From contig SZOS01000006.1 of the NCBI GenBank assembly GCA_030263295.1, positions 24,160-88,159 of the forward strand: a stretch of 64,000 bases of DNA, written 5' to 3'. The notes under the pieces are model-generated. The model saw only the letters and a program-made list of their open reading frames with translations. It searched no databases and was not told where the DNA came from. Position 1 is the first letter of the stretch, and each line of letters opens with the position of its first letter. The position numbers and the translations under genes are program-made. Below, piece after piece: positions 8,775 through 18,064 of this stretch. The DNA comes from Dokdonella_A sp014338185 (lineage in GTDB: Bacteria; Pseudomonadota; Gammaproteobacteria; Xanthomonadales; Rhodanobacteraceae).

Positions 8775-11672
8775 TCAGAACTTCACGGTGACGCTCGTGA
8801 AGAAGTAACGGCCGGCCTGATCGTAGCCACCCGGCGAGTTTGCGTTGGCCGGATCGACGCTGCTGCCGACAAGCGGCGGGATCTTGTCGAACACGTTGTT
8901 CACGCCCACGGTCCAGTCGGCCGGACCGAAGGTGAAGGTACCCGACAGGTCGATGTAGTTGTAGGAACCAAGCACGTTGCCGTTGCCAACGAGGATCGCA
9001 TCCGTGTCCAGGTTCTGGCCGGTGAGCGCATCGACGTAGTCCATGCTGCCCATGTGGCGCCAGCGCAGGTTCACGCTGTACCAGTCACGCATGAAGCCAA
9101 GGTTGGCGATGTGGCGCCAATGCGGGCTTTGGCACGAGGAGTTGAACTTGCCCGCGCAATCGAAGCTCGTGCCCGGCACCATCGGCAGGTTGTCGATCTC
9201 GACCTTGAGTGCATACGAGCCGACGAAGTTGGCGTTGAAGCGGCCGCCCAGCATGTCCCAACCGTAGGCTGCGGTCAGGTCGATACCGGTGTGGTGCGAC
9301 TTGCCGAAGTTGCCGGCGAGGTTCTCGATGTAGCCCGAGGTGGCGGGATTGCTGCCCAGCCAGAGGTCGCCGGTACCCGGACGACGGTGCACGAGGTTGC
9401 AGATGTCCGCCACGCCCAGGGTGCCGCACAGGTTGAGGATGGTGTTGGCGCCAATCGCCGCGACACGGTCCGTCATGCGGATGTCGTAGTAGTCCACGCT
9501 CAGGTCCAGGCCGGTGATCGGCGTGAATGCCGCACCCAGGGTCCAGGTCTTGGCCTGCTCCGGCTTGAGGTTCGGGTTGCCGCCACTGAACTGGTTGTAC
9601 TGGCCGGCCGGACTCTCGGGGATCGTGCCGTACTGCGCCGGCGTCACACCCATGCGGGCGCACTGTTCGGCGGTGAACTGCGGGCTGGAACCGGCACACG
9701 GATCATCACCCTCGAACAGCGAGATCGACTGGGCCAGGAACAGTTCGCCCACGCTCGGCGCGCGGATCGCGCGGTTGAAGCCGCCGCGCACGCGTACGCC
9801 ACCGATGTCGGCATTGGCACCGATCTTGTAGCTGTTGGCACGGCCGCTGGTGTCGTAGTCGGACGCACGGAAGCCCAGATCGAGCGCCGCGCTGCGGAAC
9901 AGGCCGTCACCCTCGAGCAGCGGCACCGCGCTCTCGAGGAACAGTTCCTTGACGCTGATATCGCCGCTGATCGGGGTCGTGGGGCCGCCCGAGCCGGTGA
10001 AGTTGCCGGTGGCCGAGTTGCTGTCGGGTTCGCGGCTGTACTTGCTGCGACGCCATTCCAGACCAGCGACCAGCTTGATCGGGTCGTTGTTGGCGCTGGC
10101 GAAGCCCCAGCCGATGTCGCCGCTCACGTAGCCGTTGAGCACGGCCAACGAGGTGCCGACCTTGATGATGCCGGTGCCGGCGACCGCCGCGATCGCCTCG
10201 GGCGTGACCGCATTGGGCTGCCAGATGTTGTACGGCACGCAGCCGGAGAACGATCCATCCGGACAGCCGAGCAGCGCCTGCGCGACGCGATCGGACAGGA
10301 AGTCACCCTTGGAGATGTTGGTGTTCTCGGTGCGCGAGAACAGGTAGGAGGTGTTGTAGCTCCAGCGGTCGGTGATGTCGCCCTCGGCGCCGGCCACCAC
10401 GCGGAACGAGTTGGTGTCGTCGTAGAAGATGCGCGGGCCGCCTTCGACGTTGCGCTTGCCCGCGAGGATGTACAGCTCCTCGGCGTCGGACAGGCCCAGG
10501 TCCGAACACATCGTGTTGATGACCGGGTTGTCGCAGGCGATGAACAGATCCTGCGCGAAGAACGTGCCCGACTCGGCGATCTGCATCACGCTCTTCTTGT
10601 TGATCGCCATCATGTCCGCGTAGGGGCGGAAATGCTCGTTGACTTCGTAGCGCAGCGAACCGCCGAAGTTGTAGCGGGTGTCCGGACGCTGGTAGTAGTT
10701 GATCGGCGCGTAGTTGTAGAGCATGCCGATGCCAGGTTCCCAATGGCCGGTGGCCGGGTCATAGTGCGCGGCGAAGCCGGAGCCTGCGAGTGTGTCGGCG
10801 GCGTCGAAGATGTAGAAGTTCGGTACGGGCGCGGTGCCCGAGCCGCCACAGGACGTGCCGGCCGCATTGAATGCGCACGAGGAGTAGTCACGCTCGCCCT
10901 GCATGAGCGGATCGTTCTCGCGCCAGCTCAACCAGCCCATCGCATGGCCCTTGCCGTCGGCGAACTGGCCGCCGATCGCGATGTCGATGTTGCGCGACTC
11001 GCCATCGAAGCCCGAGTTGCCGGTGGGGTAGGTGAAGCCACGGGCATCCATGAGGCCGTGCATCCACTTGGTGTTGTTGTCGTGCTGGTAGGCCGAGGTG
11101 CCGGCCGAGAGGCTGACGCCCTCGAACTCGGTGTCGAGCACGAAGTTGACCACGCCCGCGATGGCGTCCGAGCCGTACACGGCCGAGGCGCCGCCCGTGA
11201 GCAGGTCGACGCGCTTGATCACCGCAGCAGGCACGATCGAGATGTCGGCCGACTCGACCGTGCCGGGCGGCAGGCGATGGCCGTTGACCAGCGTGAGCGT
11301 GCGGTCCGGACCCATGCCGCGCAGGTCGATGGTCGGATAGCCGGTCGCGCCGTTGTTCATGAAGTTGTCGAAGTACGGCGACATCTGCGGAAACTGGTTG
11401 ACCAGGTCGTCCGCGCGGGTGGCGCCGGTGAGCTTGAAGGCCTCGGCCTCGATCTCGGCGACCGGGCTGGACGCCGTCATGCTCTGGCTCTTGATGCGGG
11501 TGCCGGTGACCGTGATGCCTTCCAGGGTCTGTGCCTCGCTCTGGGCCGCGTCATTGGACCGGGTGCTCTCCTGGTCCGGGGTTTCCTGCGCGTGGGCGGC
11601 AACAGCGATCGTGCCGGCGCCGAGGAGCGCCAGCAGGAGTGCTTCGCGCAGCTTGCTCTTCTTCAATCTCAT
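8775..11672 (-). CDS. TonB-dependent receptor
   Basis: A 965-residue outer-membrane protein. The signal peptide runs through LLLALLGAGTIAVAAHA. The plug domain starts at LEGITVTGTRIKSQS and includes PTIDLRGMGPDRTLTLVNG and ASAVYGSDAIAGVVNFVLD, both hallmarks of the family. The barrel ends in YFFTSVTVKF with a terminal Phe, as outer-membrane proteins usually do. GGAG six bases before ATG 11672 fixes the start. This plug type is common in xanthomonad and sphingomonad receptors for peptides, glycans or siderophores; the ligand cannot be deduced. A secreted M61 peptidase lies downstream beyond a terminator, a weak hint of peptide use. Confidence 0.93.
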   Translation of the reverse strand: MRLKKSKLREALLLALLGAGTIAVAAHAQETPDQESTRSNDAAQSEAQTLEGITVTGTRIKSQSMTASSPVAEIEAEAFKLTGATRADDLVNQFPQMSPYFDNFMNNGATGYPTIDLRGMGPDRTLTLVNGHRLPPGTVESADISIVPAAVIKRVDLLTGGASAVYGSDAIAGVVNFVLDTEFEGVSLSAGTSAYQHDNNTKWMHGLMDARGFTYPTGNSGFDGESRNIDIAIGGQFADGKGHAMGWLSWRENDPLMQGERDYSSCAFNAAGTSCGGSGTAPVPNFYIFDAADTLAGSGFAAHYDPATGHWEPGIGMLYNYAPINYYQRPDTRYNFGGSLRYEVNEHFRPYADMMAINKKSVMQIAESGTFFAQDLFIACDNPVINTMCSDLGLSDAEELYILAGKRNVEGGPRIFYDDTNSFRVVAGAEGDITDRWSYNTSYLFSRTENTNISKGDFLSDRVAQALLGCPDGSFSGCVPYNIWQPNAVTPEAIAAVAGTGIIKVGTSLAVLNGYVSGDIGWGFASANNDPIKLVAGLEWRRSKYSREPDSNSATGNFTGSGGPTTPISGDISVKELFLESAVPLLEGDGLFRSAALDLGFRASDYDTSGRANSYKIGANADIGGVRVRGGFNRAIRAPSVGELFLAQSISLFEGDDPCAGSSPQFTAEQCARMGVTPAQYGTIPESPAGQYNQFSGGNPNLKPEQAKTWTLGAAFTPITGLDLSVDYYDIRMTDRVAAIGANTILNLCGTLGVADICNLVHRRPGTGDLWLGSNPATSGYIENLAGNFGKSHHTGIDLTAAYGWDMLGGRFNANFVGSYALKVEIDNLPMVPGTSFDCAGKFNSSCQSPHWRHIANLGFMRDWYSVNLRWRHMGSMDYVDALTGQNLDTDAILVGNGNVLGSYNYIDLSGTFTFGPADWTVGVNNVFDKIPPLVGSSVDPANANSPGGYDQAGRYFFTSVTVKF

Positions 11673-12000
11673 GACAACTCCGAAGGTGGTGAGAAAAGGG
11701 TTGGAATGGGCGTGTTCCACACCACGGCATCCAGTCACCCACACGATGCCGGGTCGCGATGTTGGAGGCGCGCGCCAAGACCGTCCCCGCTCCGGGCGCC
11801 CAGAACAAAAAACCAACATTCGGTAAACGCGAATATAACAGCTCTCTTTACGATTCGTCGACAATTGGTGACATGGCGCATAACGCATTGACATGGAAGT
11901 GTTTTTGGTGAGATCCAGGCTTCCCGGCGAACCGGATTTCGGGCCATCGCGACCCGCGTGGAATGGAGCGGGAACCGCACCGGGGCGGCGTGGGCGGGGC
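11673..12000. other. Non-coding region between dnaE2 and the TonB receptor
   Basis: The 328 bases upstream of the receptor start and downstream of the dnaE2 stop hold no convincing gene. The stretch around 11830-11870 is distinctly AT-richer than its surroundings and could carry the receptor promoter (a TTATAT-like box on the minus strand near 11831-11840), with a leader of about 160 bases. No good -35 partner at normal spacing is seen, and no terminator for dnaE2 was found. Confidence 0.4.
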
Positions 12001-15000
12001 TCAATGGAAGTCGCGCGAGGCATGCGCGAGGCGTGGCAGCAGCGCGCCATAGTCGTGCAGGCGTCGTGCAATGAGATGGCGCACGCCTTCCTCGCCGACC
12101 TGCAGCAGGCCATCGACGGCCATGATCGTGGCCTCGACCAGCACGCGCGACTGGCGCAGCGCCAGTGCCTGCCATACCACCACGTTGATGAGGCCGGTTT
12201 CATCCTCGAGCGTGACGAAAGTCACGCCGTTGGCGGTGGCAGGACGTTGCCGCATCGTGACCAGGCCCGCGCAGCGCAGTGGCCGATCGGGCTGCAGCCA
12301 ATGCATGACCTGGCTCGCCGTCACCACGCGCCGCCGCTGCAACTCCCGCCGCAGCAGGCTCAGCGGGTGCGCCTTGAGCGACAGGCCTTGCGTGGCGTAG
12401 TCGCCGAGCACTTCCTCGTGCAGCGCGGGTGCTGGCAGGACGACGGCATCCTGCCGCGCGGCTGCGGCCGCCAGCAGCGGTGTCGCCGCCTCGATTCCGG
12501 CGCTGTCCCAGCGTGCGCGATGCCGATGGCCGCTGAGCGTGCGCAGTGCATCGGCATCGGCCAGCCAGGCGCGCTCGCGTGCATCCAGCCGCGCGCGGCT
12601 GACGAGGTCGGCCACGTCACGGAACACCCGGTGCCGGCGCGCGGCCACGATGCGCGTGGCCAGTTCGGCGCCGACGCCACGGATCTGGCACAGGCCCAGC
12701 CGCAGCGCCAGTGGCGGTGTATCCGTCCCGGCCGGGGCGGGCAGGCGTTGCAGCGTGGCTTCGGCGTCACTGTGCAGCACGTCGACCGGCAACACCGTCA
12801 CGCCGTGGCGGCGGGCATCCTGTATGAGTTGGGCCGGCTGGTAGAAACCCATGGGCTGGGCATTGAGCAGCGCGCAGGTGAAGGCGGCCGGATGGAAGCA
12901 CTTGAGCCAGGCCGAGGCCCAGGCGAGGTTGGCGAAGCTGGCCGAGTGCGATTCGGGAAAGCCGTACTGGCCAAAGCCCTTGATCTGCGCGAACAGGCGC
13001 TCGCAATAGGCGGCGTCGTAGCCGCGCGCGAGCATGCCGGCGCGGATGCGATCATGGAATGGCTCCAGGTTGCCGTCGCGCTTCCATGCCGCCATCGCCC
13101 GGCGCAACTGGTCGGCCTCGCCCAGCGTGAAGCCGGCGACCACCTGGATCAGCTTCATCACCTGTTCCTGGAACAGCGGCACGCCCAGGGTGCGGGCCAG
13201 CACCTCGCGCACCGCCGAAGCGCCTTGGCCTGCGGCGCGCTCCTGTGCCGAGAGCGGGTAGTCCACCGCCTCCTTGCCCTGGCGCCGGCGCAGGTAGGGA
13301 TGGACCATGTCGCCCTGGATCGGTCCCGGCCGCACGATCGCGATCTGCACCACGAGATCGTGGAAGTTGCGCGGCCGCAGGCGCGGCAGCATCGACATCT
13401 GCGCGCGCGATTCGATCTGGAACACACCCACGGTATCGGCCTTGCAGATCATGTCGAAGACCGCGGCGCTGGCAGGTGCGTCGGGCGCGGGGATGTCGTG
13501 CAGGCTTGGCCGCGGGCCCAGGCGCGGCTGGCGCCACAGGCCATGGGCGTGCAACAGGTCCAGACACTTGCGCAGGGCGGTGAGCATGCCCAGGGCCAGC
13601 ACGTCGACCTTGAGCAGGCGCATTTCCTCCAGGTCGTCCTTGTCCCACTGGATGATCGTGCGCCCGGGCATCGCCGCGTTCTCGACCGGCACCAGCTCGT
13701 GCAGCGGCGCCTGCGAGATCACGAACCCGCCCACATGCTGCGACAGGTGGCGCGGGAAGCCGCGCAGTTCGGCGGCCAACGCGAACAGGCGTTGCAGCAC
13801 GCGACTGGCCGGATCGAAGCCGTGCTCGCGCATTGCCGACTCGAACGCGATGCCGCTGCGCATGCGCGCATGGGCGCGGGCCAGCCCGGCCAGTTCGTCA
13901 TCGCCGATGCCGAGCGCACGGGCGACGTCGCGCAGCGCACTCTTGCTGCGGTAGCGGATCACGCTGGCGGCCAGCGCGGCGCGTTCGCGGCCGTACCTGG
14001 CGTACACGTACTGGATCACTTCCTCGCGCCGCTCGTGCTCGAAATCGACATCGATATCGGGTGGTTCGTCGCGATCCCGGGACAGGAAGCGCTCGAACAG
14101 CAGGTTGCCGTTTTCGGGCGTGACCGCGGTGATGCCCAGGCAGTAGCACACGGCCGAGTTGGCCGATGAGCCGCGGCCCTGGCACAGGATCGGCGGCGTG
14201 CGCGAGCGGGCCCAGCGCACGATGTCCTCGACGGTGAGAAAGAAATGTTCGTAGCGCAGTTCCTCGATGAGGGCGAGTTCGCGCTCCAGTTGCGTGCGCA
14301 CCGCAGGCGGCACGCCGGCCGGCCACAGCAGCGCGGCGCCGCGCCAGGTCAGTGCGCGCAGGTGTGCGATCGCGCTGAGGCCGGGTGGCACCAGTTCGAG
14401 CGGATAGCGGTAGTCGAGGCTGCCCAGATCGAACCGGCACAGCGCGGCGATGCGCAGCGTTTCGGCCAGCAGCGGAGCCGGATACAGCATCGCCAGGTCG
14501 TCGCGTCGGCGCAGGTGGCGTTCGCCGTTGGCCTGCAGCGCATGACCGGCCTCGGCCAGCGTGGTGCGGGCGCGGATCGCGCTCATCACGTCATGCAGGG
14601 CGCGCCGTCGCCGCACGTGCATGTGCACATCGCCGCTGGCGACGAGTGGCAGGTCATGGCGCGTCCCCAATGCCTGCAGCGCGGCCAGTCGCGCCGCATC
14701 ATCGCCGTTGCGGTGCAGTTCCACCGCAAGCCAGCCGCGCGTGCCGAACTGCTGGCGGAACCAGCGGGCTTGCGCATCGAGCCGGGTGCTGGCGAGGGCC
14801 GGAACCCACAGCGCGAGCACGCCGCCGCCCAGCGTGGCCACATCGGCGCGGGTGAGCCGGTAGCTTCCCTTGTCGCTGCAGCGGCGGCCCGTGGTGATGA
14901 GCCGGCACATGTCGGAATAGCCAGCCTGGTCGCGTGCGAGCAGCACCAGCTTGAGGCCATCGTCGAGCGTGATTTCACAGCCGACGATGAGGCGGCTGCG

Positions 15001-15216
15001 GCGCCCGCGGGCGGCGACCCGGGCCCGCACGATGCCGGCCAGCGAGCACTCGTCGGTGATCGCCAGTGCCGTGTACCCGAGTGCATCGGCGCGTGCGAAC
15101 AGTTCCTCGGCGCTGGAGGCGCCGCGCTGGAACGAGAAGTTTGAAAGGCAATGCAGTTCGGCGTAGGCAACCCCATCCGTTGCCGTCGCAGGTTGTGGCG
15201 GTGGCGCAGGCTTCAT
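12001..15216 (-). CDS. dnaE2: Error-prone DNA polymerase DnaE2
   Basis: A 1071-residue C-family polymerase. The PHP domain begins at YAELHCLSNFSFQRGASSAE, and the catalytic acidic motif PPDIDVDFEHERREEV follows CQGRGSSANSAVCYCLGIT. The fingers region contains VGVFQIESRAQMSMLP and the C-terminal OB-fold ends the chain. It is translesion polymerase II of the SOS mutasome and works with ImuA and ImuB at the beta clamp. The start ATG 15216 overlaps the imuB stop as ATGA, so translation is coupled. It is the last gene of the lexA-imuA-imuB-dnaE2 operon and so should be induced by DNA damage. Confidence 0.95.
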   Translation of the reverse strand: MKPAPPPQPATATDGVAYAELHCLSNFSFQRGASSAEELFARADALGYTALAITDECSLAGIVRARVAARGRRSRLIVGCEITLDDGLKLVLLARDQAGYSDMCRLITTGRRCSDKGSYRLTRADVATLGGGVLALWVPALASTRLDAQARWFRQQFGTRGWLAVELHRNGDDAARLAALQALGTRHDLPLVASGDVHMHVRRRRALHDVMSAIRARTTLAEAGHALQANGERHLRRRDDLAMLYPAPLLAETLRIAALCRFDLGSLDYRYPLELVPPGLSAIAHLRALTWRGAALLWPAGVPPAVRTQLERELALIEELRYEHFFLTVEDIVRWARSRTPPILCQGRGSSANSAVCYCLGITAVTPENGNLLFERFLSRDRDEPPDIDVDFEHERREEVIQYVYARYGRERAALAASVIRYRSKSALRDVARALGIGDDELAGLARAHARMRSGIAFESAMREHGFDPASRVLQRLFALAAELRGFPRHLSQHVGGFVISQAPLHELVPVENAAMPGRTIIQWDKDDLEEMRLLKVDVLALGMLTALRKCLDLLHAHGLWRQPRLGPRPSLHDIPAPDAPASAAVFDMICKADTVGVFQIESRAQMSMLPRLRPRNFHDLVVQIAIVRPGPIQGDMVHPYLRRRQGKEAVDYPLSAQERAAGQGASAVREVLARTLGVPLFQEQVMKLIQVVAGFTLGEADQLRRAMAAWKRDGNLEPFHDRIRAGMLARGYDAAYCERLFAQIKGFGQYGFPESHSASFANLAWASAWLKCFHPAAFTCALLNAQPMGFYQPAQLIQDARRHGVTVLPVDVLHSDAEATLQRLPAPAGTDTPPLALRLGLCQIRGVGAELATRIVAARRHRVFRDVADLVSRARLDARERAWLADADALRTLSGHRHRARWDSAGIEAATPLLAAAAARQDAVVLPAPALHEEVLGDYATQGLSLKAHPLSLLRRELQRRRVVTASQVMHWLQPDRPLRCAGLVTMRQRPATANGVTFVTLEDETGLINVVVWQALALRQSRVLVEATIMAVDGLLQVGEEGVRHLIARRLHDYGALLPRLAHASRDFH

Positions 15217-16643
15217 GCGAACCAACCATGCAGGGTCCAGTGGGTGTGGCTGCCGGCCTCGACGAAGGCCCAGGCGCGCTGTCCGCTGCGCAGTTCCACC
15301 ACGTAGTAGTCGCGCCGCTGGTCGTGGCCGTCCCACCAACCGCTCTCGATGCGCTCGGGGCCGGTGAGGATGCGCGGTGGCGCGTGGTGCAGCGCCAGCG
15401 GGCGCTGCAACAGCCAGAACGGACGCATCGGGGCCGGGTGGGACTCGCCGCGCGCGGCTGGCGCGGCCGTATCGGGCGGGGTGTGCCGCCAGGCGCGCGC
15501 GGGGCGATGGTCGGCGACACAGGCCAGACCATGCAGTGCGTCCTCGCCAAGGCGGGCGCGCAGGCGCTCGGCCAGTGCCTGCCAGTCGAGCCGGCCCTGC
15601 TCGCGCGCATCGAACAGTTCGCGGTGGGGCGGCACCAGTGGCGGCAGTTCATCGACCTGCAGCGTGAGCGACCATGCCGGCGCCGGCAGTGCGCTGCGTT
15701 CGAGCCGCACGCGCGCAAGTTCGAGCAGACGCGCCGCATCGCGCTGTGGCGCGAGCAGGCCGACCGGAATGCGGGTGCTGGCGCCGCGCTCGTGGCCGAG
15801 CACGAGCGTGAAGCGCTGCACGCCGCCATCGCGTGCGATCAGGAACAGTTCCAGTTCGCGCAGCAGGCGCTGCAACGGAAACGCGAGCATCGTGGTCGCA
15901 TGCACGGCCGCCTCGAACTCGAGCCGGCGGACGAAGCGCGCGGGCGGCTGCCAGCGTGGCCAGGCTTCGGCAATCCGGCCGCGCAGGCGATCCAGGTGCG
16001 CCAGTGCCGGCGCGCCGATGCGACGCGCCAGTTCCGCACGCGGCAGCCGGAACAGCTGGCCGAGCGTGCGCAGGCCCATGCCATGCAATGCGGCGACCGT
16101 GCCGGGCTCGAGCCCGCCCTGCGCGAGCGGCAATTGCGCGAGCGCGCCCTGCAGTACCGCGAGCGTGGTGAGCGCGATGCCATCATCGGCATCGGCCAGC
16201 ACCTGGGCCGCGCTGGCCGTGGGCGCGGCCGCGATGCGGCAGGCGAAACCACTGCGCGCGACCTCCTCGCGCAGGCGCCGCTGCAATGCGGGCCAGCCAC
16301 AGAACAGGTTCAGGCTGGCGCCGACCTCGAGCAGGATCGCGGTGGGTTCACGCAGATGGATGAGCGAGCTGTAGCGCGAGGCCAGCGTGGCGAAGGCCTG
16401 CAGGGCCTGCTGTTCGGCCGCCACGTCGCGTGCCAGCAGTTGCAGTTGCGGACACAGCGCATGCGCGGTGGCCGGATTCTGCCCCGCATGCACGCCGGCG
16501 CTGCGCGCGGCGCTGTTGGCAAACACGATGCGGCGCTGCTGCGCCGGACCATCGCTGACCGCCAGCGCAGCCGATGCTGTGGCCGACACGGCACGCAGTG
16601 CATCGAACGCAAGCTGCGGGAAGCGCAGGCAGGCCCAGAGCAT
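15213..16643 (-). CDS. imuB: ImuB, non-catalytic Y-family polymerase-like protein
   Basis: The 476-residue protein begins MLWACLRFPQLAFDAL. The acidic active-site residues of true Y-family polymerases (L-x-I-D-x-D) are not present there, as is known for ImuB. The middle keeps the Y-family helix-hairpin-helix region (VAALHGMGLRTLGQLFRLP), and the C-terminal part PFWLLQRPLALHHAPPRI is typical of ImuB. ImuB is the hub that tethers ImuA and DnaE2 to the sliding clamp. It lies 15 bases after imuA and overlaps dnaE2 by 4 bases. The length is normal. Confidence 0.93.
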   Translation of the reverse strand: MLWACLRFPQLAFDALRAVSATASAALAVSDGPAQQRRIVFANSAARSAGVHAGQNPATAHALCPQLQLLARDVAAEQQALQAFATLASRYSSLIHLREPTAILLEVGASLNLFCGWPALQRRLREEVARSGFACRIAAAPTASAAQVLADADDGIALTTLAVLQGALAQLPLAQGGLEPGTVAALHGMGLRTLGQLFRLPRAELARRIGAPALAHLDRLRGRIAEAWPRWQPPARFVRRLEFEAAVHATTMLAFPLQRLLRELELFLIARDGGVQRFTLVLGHERGASTRIPVGLLAPQRDAARLLELARVRLERSALPAPAWSLTLQVDELPPLVPPHRELFDAREQGRLDWQALAERLRARLGEDALHGLACVADHRPARAWRHTPPDTAAPAARGESHPAPMRPFWLLQRPLALHHAPPRILTGPERIESGWWDGHDQRRDYYVVELRSGQRAWAFVEAGSHTHWTLHGWFA

Positions 16644-16658
16644 GACCGCGGTGCCGTG

Positions 16659-17393
16659 TCATGCGCGCAGGCGCAGTTGCGTGGTGCCGCCCACGCGGCC
16701 GCGGCATTTGATGAGTTCGAAGCGCGTGCCATCCGCCGCGGATGTGATGCGCAGGCGCAGTGCACTGGGACTGGCCTGGCTGGCGGCAGCCAGTGGCCGG
16801 AACACGAAACCGGGCGTGCCGCTGCTTTCCGCCGCCAGTTGCAGGCGGCGCAGTTCGCGGTAGTCGCCGTGCGCCAGCCAGTGGAGCACGGCGCCGCAGC
16901 ACCCCGAGCGCAGGCATTGCTCGGCAGTCCAGTGGGTGTCGGCGTGGGCGGCATCGATCTGCACCACATGTTGCAGGTCGACGCCGGCCGCGGCGAGTGC
17001 CGGTGCATAAGGAATGTAGGGCGGCGCCACCAGCACGACCCGTCGCCGCGCCCGGGTGAGCGCAGCCAGTGTCGGCAGCAGCAGGGAGCATTCACCCAGG
17101 CCATCATGTTCGCTGAGCAGTTCGCACAGCGCGCCGCGCGGCCAGCCGCCGCCGGGCAGCAGTGCATCGAGCGCGGCATGGCCGCTGGGCAGTACATCGA
17201 CCGCCGCCACGGCAGGAGACTTGCGCCGCCAGACGCCTGGATGGCGCAGCACGGTTTCGAGCGCAGCGCTGTCGCGTGATGGCGCTGCCACCACGGATGC
17301 GGCCGGCGGAGCCGGCATCGCCGCCGCAGGCGCGGGCCACGCCGTCGAGGTGGGTTCGGGTGCGAACAGGTCGGCCGCGGGAGTGAACATCAT
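16659..17393 (-). CDS. imuA: ImuA, translesion synthesis accessory protein (RecA/SulA-like)
   Basis: A 244-residue protein with DVLPSGHAALDALLPGGGWPRGALCELL near residue 65, the ImuA counterpart of the RecA-like N-terminal fold, then LLLPTLAALTRARRRVVLV. The C-terminal half (SGTPGFVFRP, then LRLRITSAADGTRFEL) is typical of ImuA. ImuA binds ImuB and RecA and regulates the mutasome. The start ATG 17393 overlaps the lexA TGA by 4 bases (ATGA) and a second ATG follows directly. Its first ~55 residues are Ala/Pro-rich and probably disordered. Confidence 0.9.
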   Translation of the reverse strand: MMFTPAADLFAPEPTSTAWPAPAAAMPAPPAASVVAAPSRDSAALETVLRHPGVWRRKSPAVAAVDVLPSGHAALDALLPGGGWPRGALCELLSEHDGLGECSLLLPTLAALTRARRRVVLVAPPYIPYAPALAAAGVDLQHVVQIDAAHADTHWTAEQCLRSGCCGAVLHWLAHGDYRELRRLQLAAESSGTPGFVFRPLAAASQASPSALRLRITSAADGTRFELIKCRGRVGGTTQLRLRA

Positions 17394-18028
17394 GCTTGCC
17401 TCGTTGCGCCGGCAGGATCGATACGCAGCAGCCCGACATACAGGCCTTCGATCGCGAAGCCGTGGCGTTGCTCGTCCACCTCGAGCGGAGCGAAGTCGGG
17501 ATTGGCCGGCAACAGGCGGATGCGGCCGGTGCGCGTGTCCAGGCGCTTGACGGTGACTTCATCGTCGATGCGCGCGACGACGATGCGGCCATGCTCGGCA
17601 GTGGCCGTGCGATGCACCGCGATGAGGTCGCCATCGAGGATGCCTGCATCGCGCATGCTCAGGCCGTGCACGCGCAGCAGGTAATCGGCGCGGGGGCGGA
17701 ACAGGTCGGGATCGACGGCGTGCTGCGCCTGGATGTTTTCGGCAGCGAGGATGGGGCTGCCGGCGGCGACCCGCCCGACGAGGGGAAGCGAGGTCGCCGC
17801 CAGCGCCCGTGAGCGATGCGGCAGGCGCAGCCCGCGGTGGTGTGGCAGACGCTCCAGCACACCCTTGCGAACCAGCGCCGCTACATAATCCTGCGCTGAA
17901 GTATGACTTGCAAGCCCCAGATTATGCGCAATTTCCCTCAGCGTCGGAGCGTGGCCGAATTGCTCGAACCAGGCCTCGATGCAGGCCAGCACGCGCTGCT
18001 GGTTGGGAGTGAGGTCGATGTCGTTCAT
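17390..18028 (-). CDS. lexA: LexA repressor (LexA2-type, heading the mutagenesis cassette)
   Basis: A 212-residue LexA. The winged helix is residues ~1-65 (LTPNQQRVLACIEAW, then PTLREIAHNLGL as recognition region). The self-cleavage site is Ala-Gly in GRVAAGSPILA; the catalytic Ser lies in VHGLSMRDAGILDGD and the Lys in DDEVTVKRLD. It represses SOS genes and is inactivated by RecA-stimulated self-cleavage. In this group a second LexA commonly heads the imuA-imuB-dnaE2 operon and autoregulates it, and the operator at 18031-18042 fits that. There is no usable Shine-Dalgarno before ATG 18028; the promoter geometry instead predicts a leaderless mRNA. It starts the four-gene operon. Confidence 0.93.
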   Translation of the reverse strand: MNDIDLTPNQQRVLACIEAWFEQFGHAPTLREIAHNLGLASHTSAQDYVAALVRKGVLERLPHHRGLRLPHRSRALAATSLPLVGRVAAGSPILAAENIQAQHAVDPDLFRPRADYLLRVHGLSMRDAGILDGDLIAVHRTATAEHGRIVVARIDDEVTVKRLDTRTGRIRLLPANPDFAPLEVDEQRHGFAIEGLYVGLLRIDPAGATRQA

Positions 18029-18030
18029 AT

Positions 18031-18042
18031 GTACATTTGTAC
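18031..18042 (-). promoter_or_regulatory. LexA operator, GTAC-N4-GTAC palindrome
   Basis: GTACATTTGTAC on the plus strand (GTACAAATGTAC as read by lexA) is two GTAC half-sites four bases apart, ending 2 bases before the lexA start codon. The xanthomonad and pseudomonad LexA2 operators, as I recall them, have this GTAC-N4 layout. It covers the predicted -10 box, so binding would block RNA polymerase directly. Confidence 0.75.
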
Positions 18043-18064
18043 GTGTTCCGGAGGTGGCGTGCAA
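18036..18064 (-). promoter_or_regulatory. Promoter of the lexA-imuA-imuB-dnaE2 operon
   Basis: Minus-strand -35 TTGCAC (18064-18059), a 17-bp spacer and -10 TACAAA (18041-18036). Seven bases separate the -10 box from the A of the lexA ATG at 18028, so transcription would start at or next to the start codon. The -10 box lies inside the LexA operator. Confidence 0.65.

Noticed and set aside
8658..11891. A 1077-codon open frame on the plus strand opposite the TonB receptor
   Set aside because: It is rich in Val, His, Arg and Gly with no domain, and mirrors the codon bias of the receptor on the other strand; such long antisense frames are common at this GC content.
12001..14169. A long plus-strand frame opposite dnaE2
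   Set aside because: Gln/His/Arg-rich, no family likeness, no ribosome binding site; dnaE2 on the minus strand has all catalytic motifs.
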